Shown: piece by piece, positions 63,232 through 64,000 of the stretch
How the letters are laid out: each line of letters opens with the position of its first letter
Position numbering within the stretch: position 1 is the stretch's first letter
NCBI GenBank assembly: GCA_013002465.1
Contig: JABDJO010000103.1
Span: forward strand, 1-64,000
Origin: Silicimonas sp.
GTDB lineage: Bacteria; Pseudomonadota; Alphaproteobacteria; Rhodobacterales; Rhodobacteraceae
Direction of reading: 5' to 3'
DNA: 64,000 nucleotides
The notes under the pieces: generated by a model
What the model was told of the DNA's origin: nothing
The model's database searches: none
Seen by the model: only the letters and a program-made list of their open reading frames with translations
Position numbers and translations under genes: made by a program

Positions 63232-64000
63232 CCAGTTTCAGCCCAAACAAACCATAGCGACGGAAAATCTCGGCCCCTTCAGCGGCACTTCGAAGGGCCG
63301 ACAGGTTGTCGTCGTGGATCAACGCGTGAATGGCCGTTTCATACCCCGCCTTCAGGGCCGCTGTGTGAAACGCATAGGCAAGATGCTGACCTGCGCCCTT
63401 GGCAAGACTGGCATAGGTTTTCAGAATGACGCTCTTGGGTGCGGGGCCTTCGGCATAGTTCGGGGTTCCGAACAGGAAACCCACAAGCTCATCGTCGGGG
63501 CGACGGGCGAAAAAGATCAACTCGCGCTTCAACATCGGAACCATTGGCATGTACATGGCCAGAAAAGCCTCTTGGGTGATCGGCTTATAGAAGGCGTTCT
63601 TGGAAAATGCCTTCGCTGAAAGGTCGAAGACCTGCCCGAACAGGATTTCGGGGTCTTCGCCATCCCAGGGAGTGATCACCAGGTCGTCGCGGGTTTCGGG
63701 TTGGGTTTGGGCGGTATTGGCCAGCGGAACCCGCGCCGAGAAATAGCCGCTGATCTGTTCAAATCCGGCGTTCTGGAAGACGGCAAGCTGATCCTCGGTG
63801 CTGGTCGGTTCCAGCAGAAACTGAGCGCTGCCATCGCTTTCAGTGACAAAGCGATAGCTGTGCCAGGTGTCGCCATCCATCGGGCCAATGACATGGCGAA
63901 TGCCACTTTCATGAATGAAGGCAATGGCTTGGATCAAAACATCATTTCCCGCTTCGCGCGTCTTGCAGCGAAAGGCACCCAAGGTTGCCGTTGGCGCACC
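63224..64000 (-). CDS. GNAT-like acyltransferase, 5' end outside window
   Basis: At least 258 residues, open to the window edge on its N-terminal side, so partial. Begins near GAPTATLGAFRCKTR, with SGIRHVIGPMDGDTWHSYRF and, toward the C-terminus, LKTYASLAKGAGQHLAYAFHTAALKAGY with NLSALRSAAEGAEIFRRYGLF, typical of acyl-CoA N-acyltransferases. Forms a two-gene unit with the ligase. No family name can be given. Confidence 0.78.
   Translation of the reverse strand, partial: GAPTATLGAFRCKTREAGNDVLIQAIAFIHESGIRHVIGPMDGDTWHSYRFVTESDGSAQFLLEPTSTEDQLAVFQNAGFEQISGYFSARVPLANTAQTQPETRDDLVITPWDGEDPEILFGQVFDLSAKAFSKNAFYKPITQEAFLAMYMPMVPMLKRELIFFARRPDDELVGFLFGTPNYAEGPAPKSVILKTYASLAKGAGQHLAYAFHTAALKAGYETAIHALIHDDNLSALRSAAEGAEIFRRYGLFGLKLDG

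Overview
The window looks like the chromosome of a Rhodobacteraceae (roseobacter-type) alphaproteobacterium. GC is high. Small conserved genes typical of this group are present (DUF4169, RHH_4, DUF1127, DUF6324, MmcB). There are GAAC-N7-GAAC SOS boxes and TTAA-N7-TTAA CtrA-like boxes. The tRNA-His has the alphaproteobacterial form without G-1, and G/C-rich hairpin repeats recur. No rRNA, CRISPR array, insertion sequence or phage gene was found.

Layout. 1-11.3 kb is mainly housekeeping: the end of a cytochrome P450, a minus-strand fumC / DUF4169 / ribbon-helix-helix operon, an SOS-boxed fragment resembling the DnaE2 C-terminus, an adrenodoxin-type ferredoxin with a VCBS-repeat secreted protein, mrp, gap, fumarylacetoacetase and a KDG kinase. 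11.7-27.2 kb is an accessory surface-glycan island. It has a tight pseudaminic-acid operon (pseB-C-F-I, a GT30/Kdo-transferase-like gene, a DUF218 gene and a PseH-like GNAT), a convergent four-gene operon (methyltransferase, FAD oxidoreductase, FemAB-like acyltransferase, DUF2172/DUF4910 peptidase-like), a decayed lipid A acyltransferase, and sulfotransferase, FkbM, TylF, glycosyltransferase and methyltransferase genes. The island ends at the 3' end of tRNA-His.

27.8-33.4 kb returns to core functions (GNAT, DUF6324, mmcB, a structured RNA that may be 6S RNA, pncB, acpS, lepB, rnc). 33.4-42.3 kb is a long minus-strand operon that, read through family knowledge, encodes a full route from allantoate to oxalate with ATP recovery. 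AllC makes ureidoglycine and a PucG-type transaminase makes oxalurate. The FdrA/DUF1116/DUF2877 oxamate carbamoyltransferase yields oxamate plus carbamoyl phosphate, carbamate kinase makes ATP, and a GGT-family protein is probably the oxamate amidohydrolase. glpD and a metallo-beta-lactamase-fold gene lie upstream.

45.2-50.0 kb holds a transmembrane Ser/Thr kinase followed by two paralogous secreted LysM plus substrate-binding-domain proteins, the best candidate here for an undescribed envelope-sensing system. Then come hemN with an FNR-like site, a 2OG-Fe(II) oxygenase with a MocR regulator, a degenerate receiver protein and an MltB-type transglycosylase. The Anbu proteasome-like operon (ATP-grasp, alpha-E, transglutaminase, Anbu) follows, then a taurine-pyruvate-type aminotransferase and an acyl-AMP ligase overlapping a GNAT gene cut by the window end.
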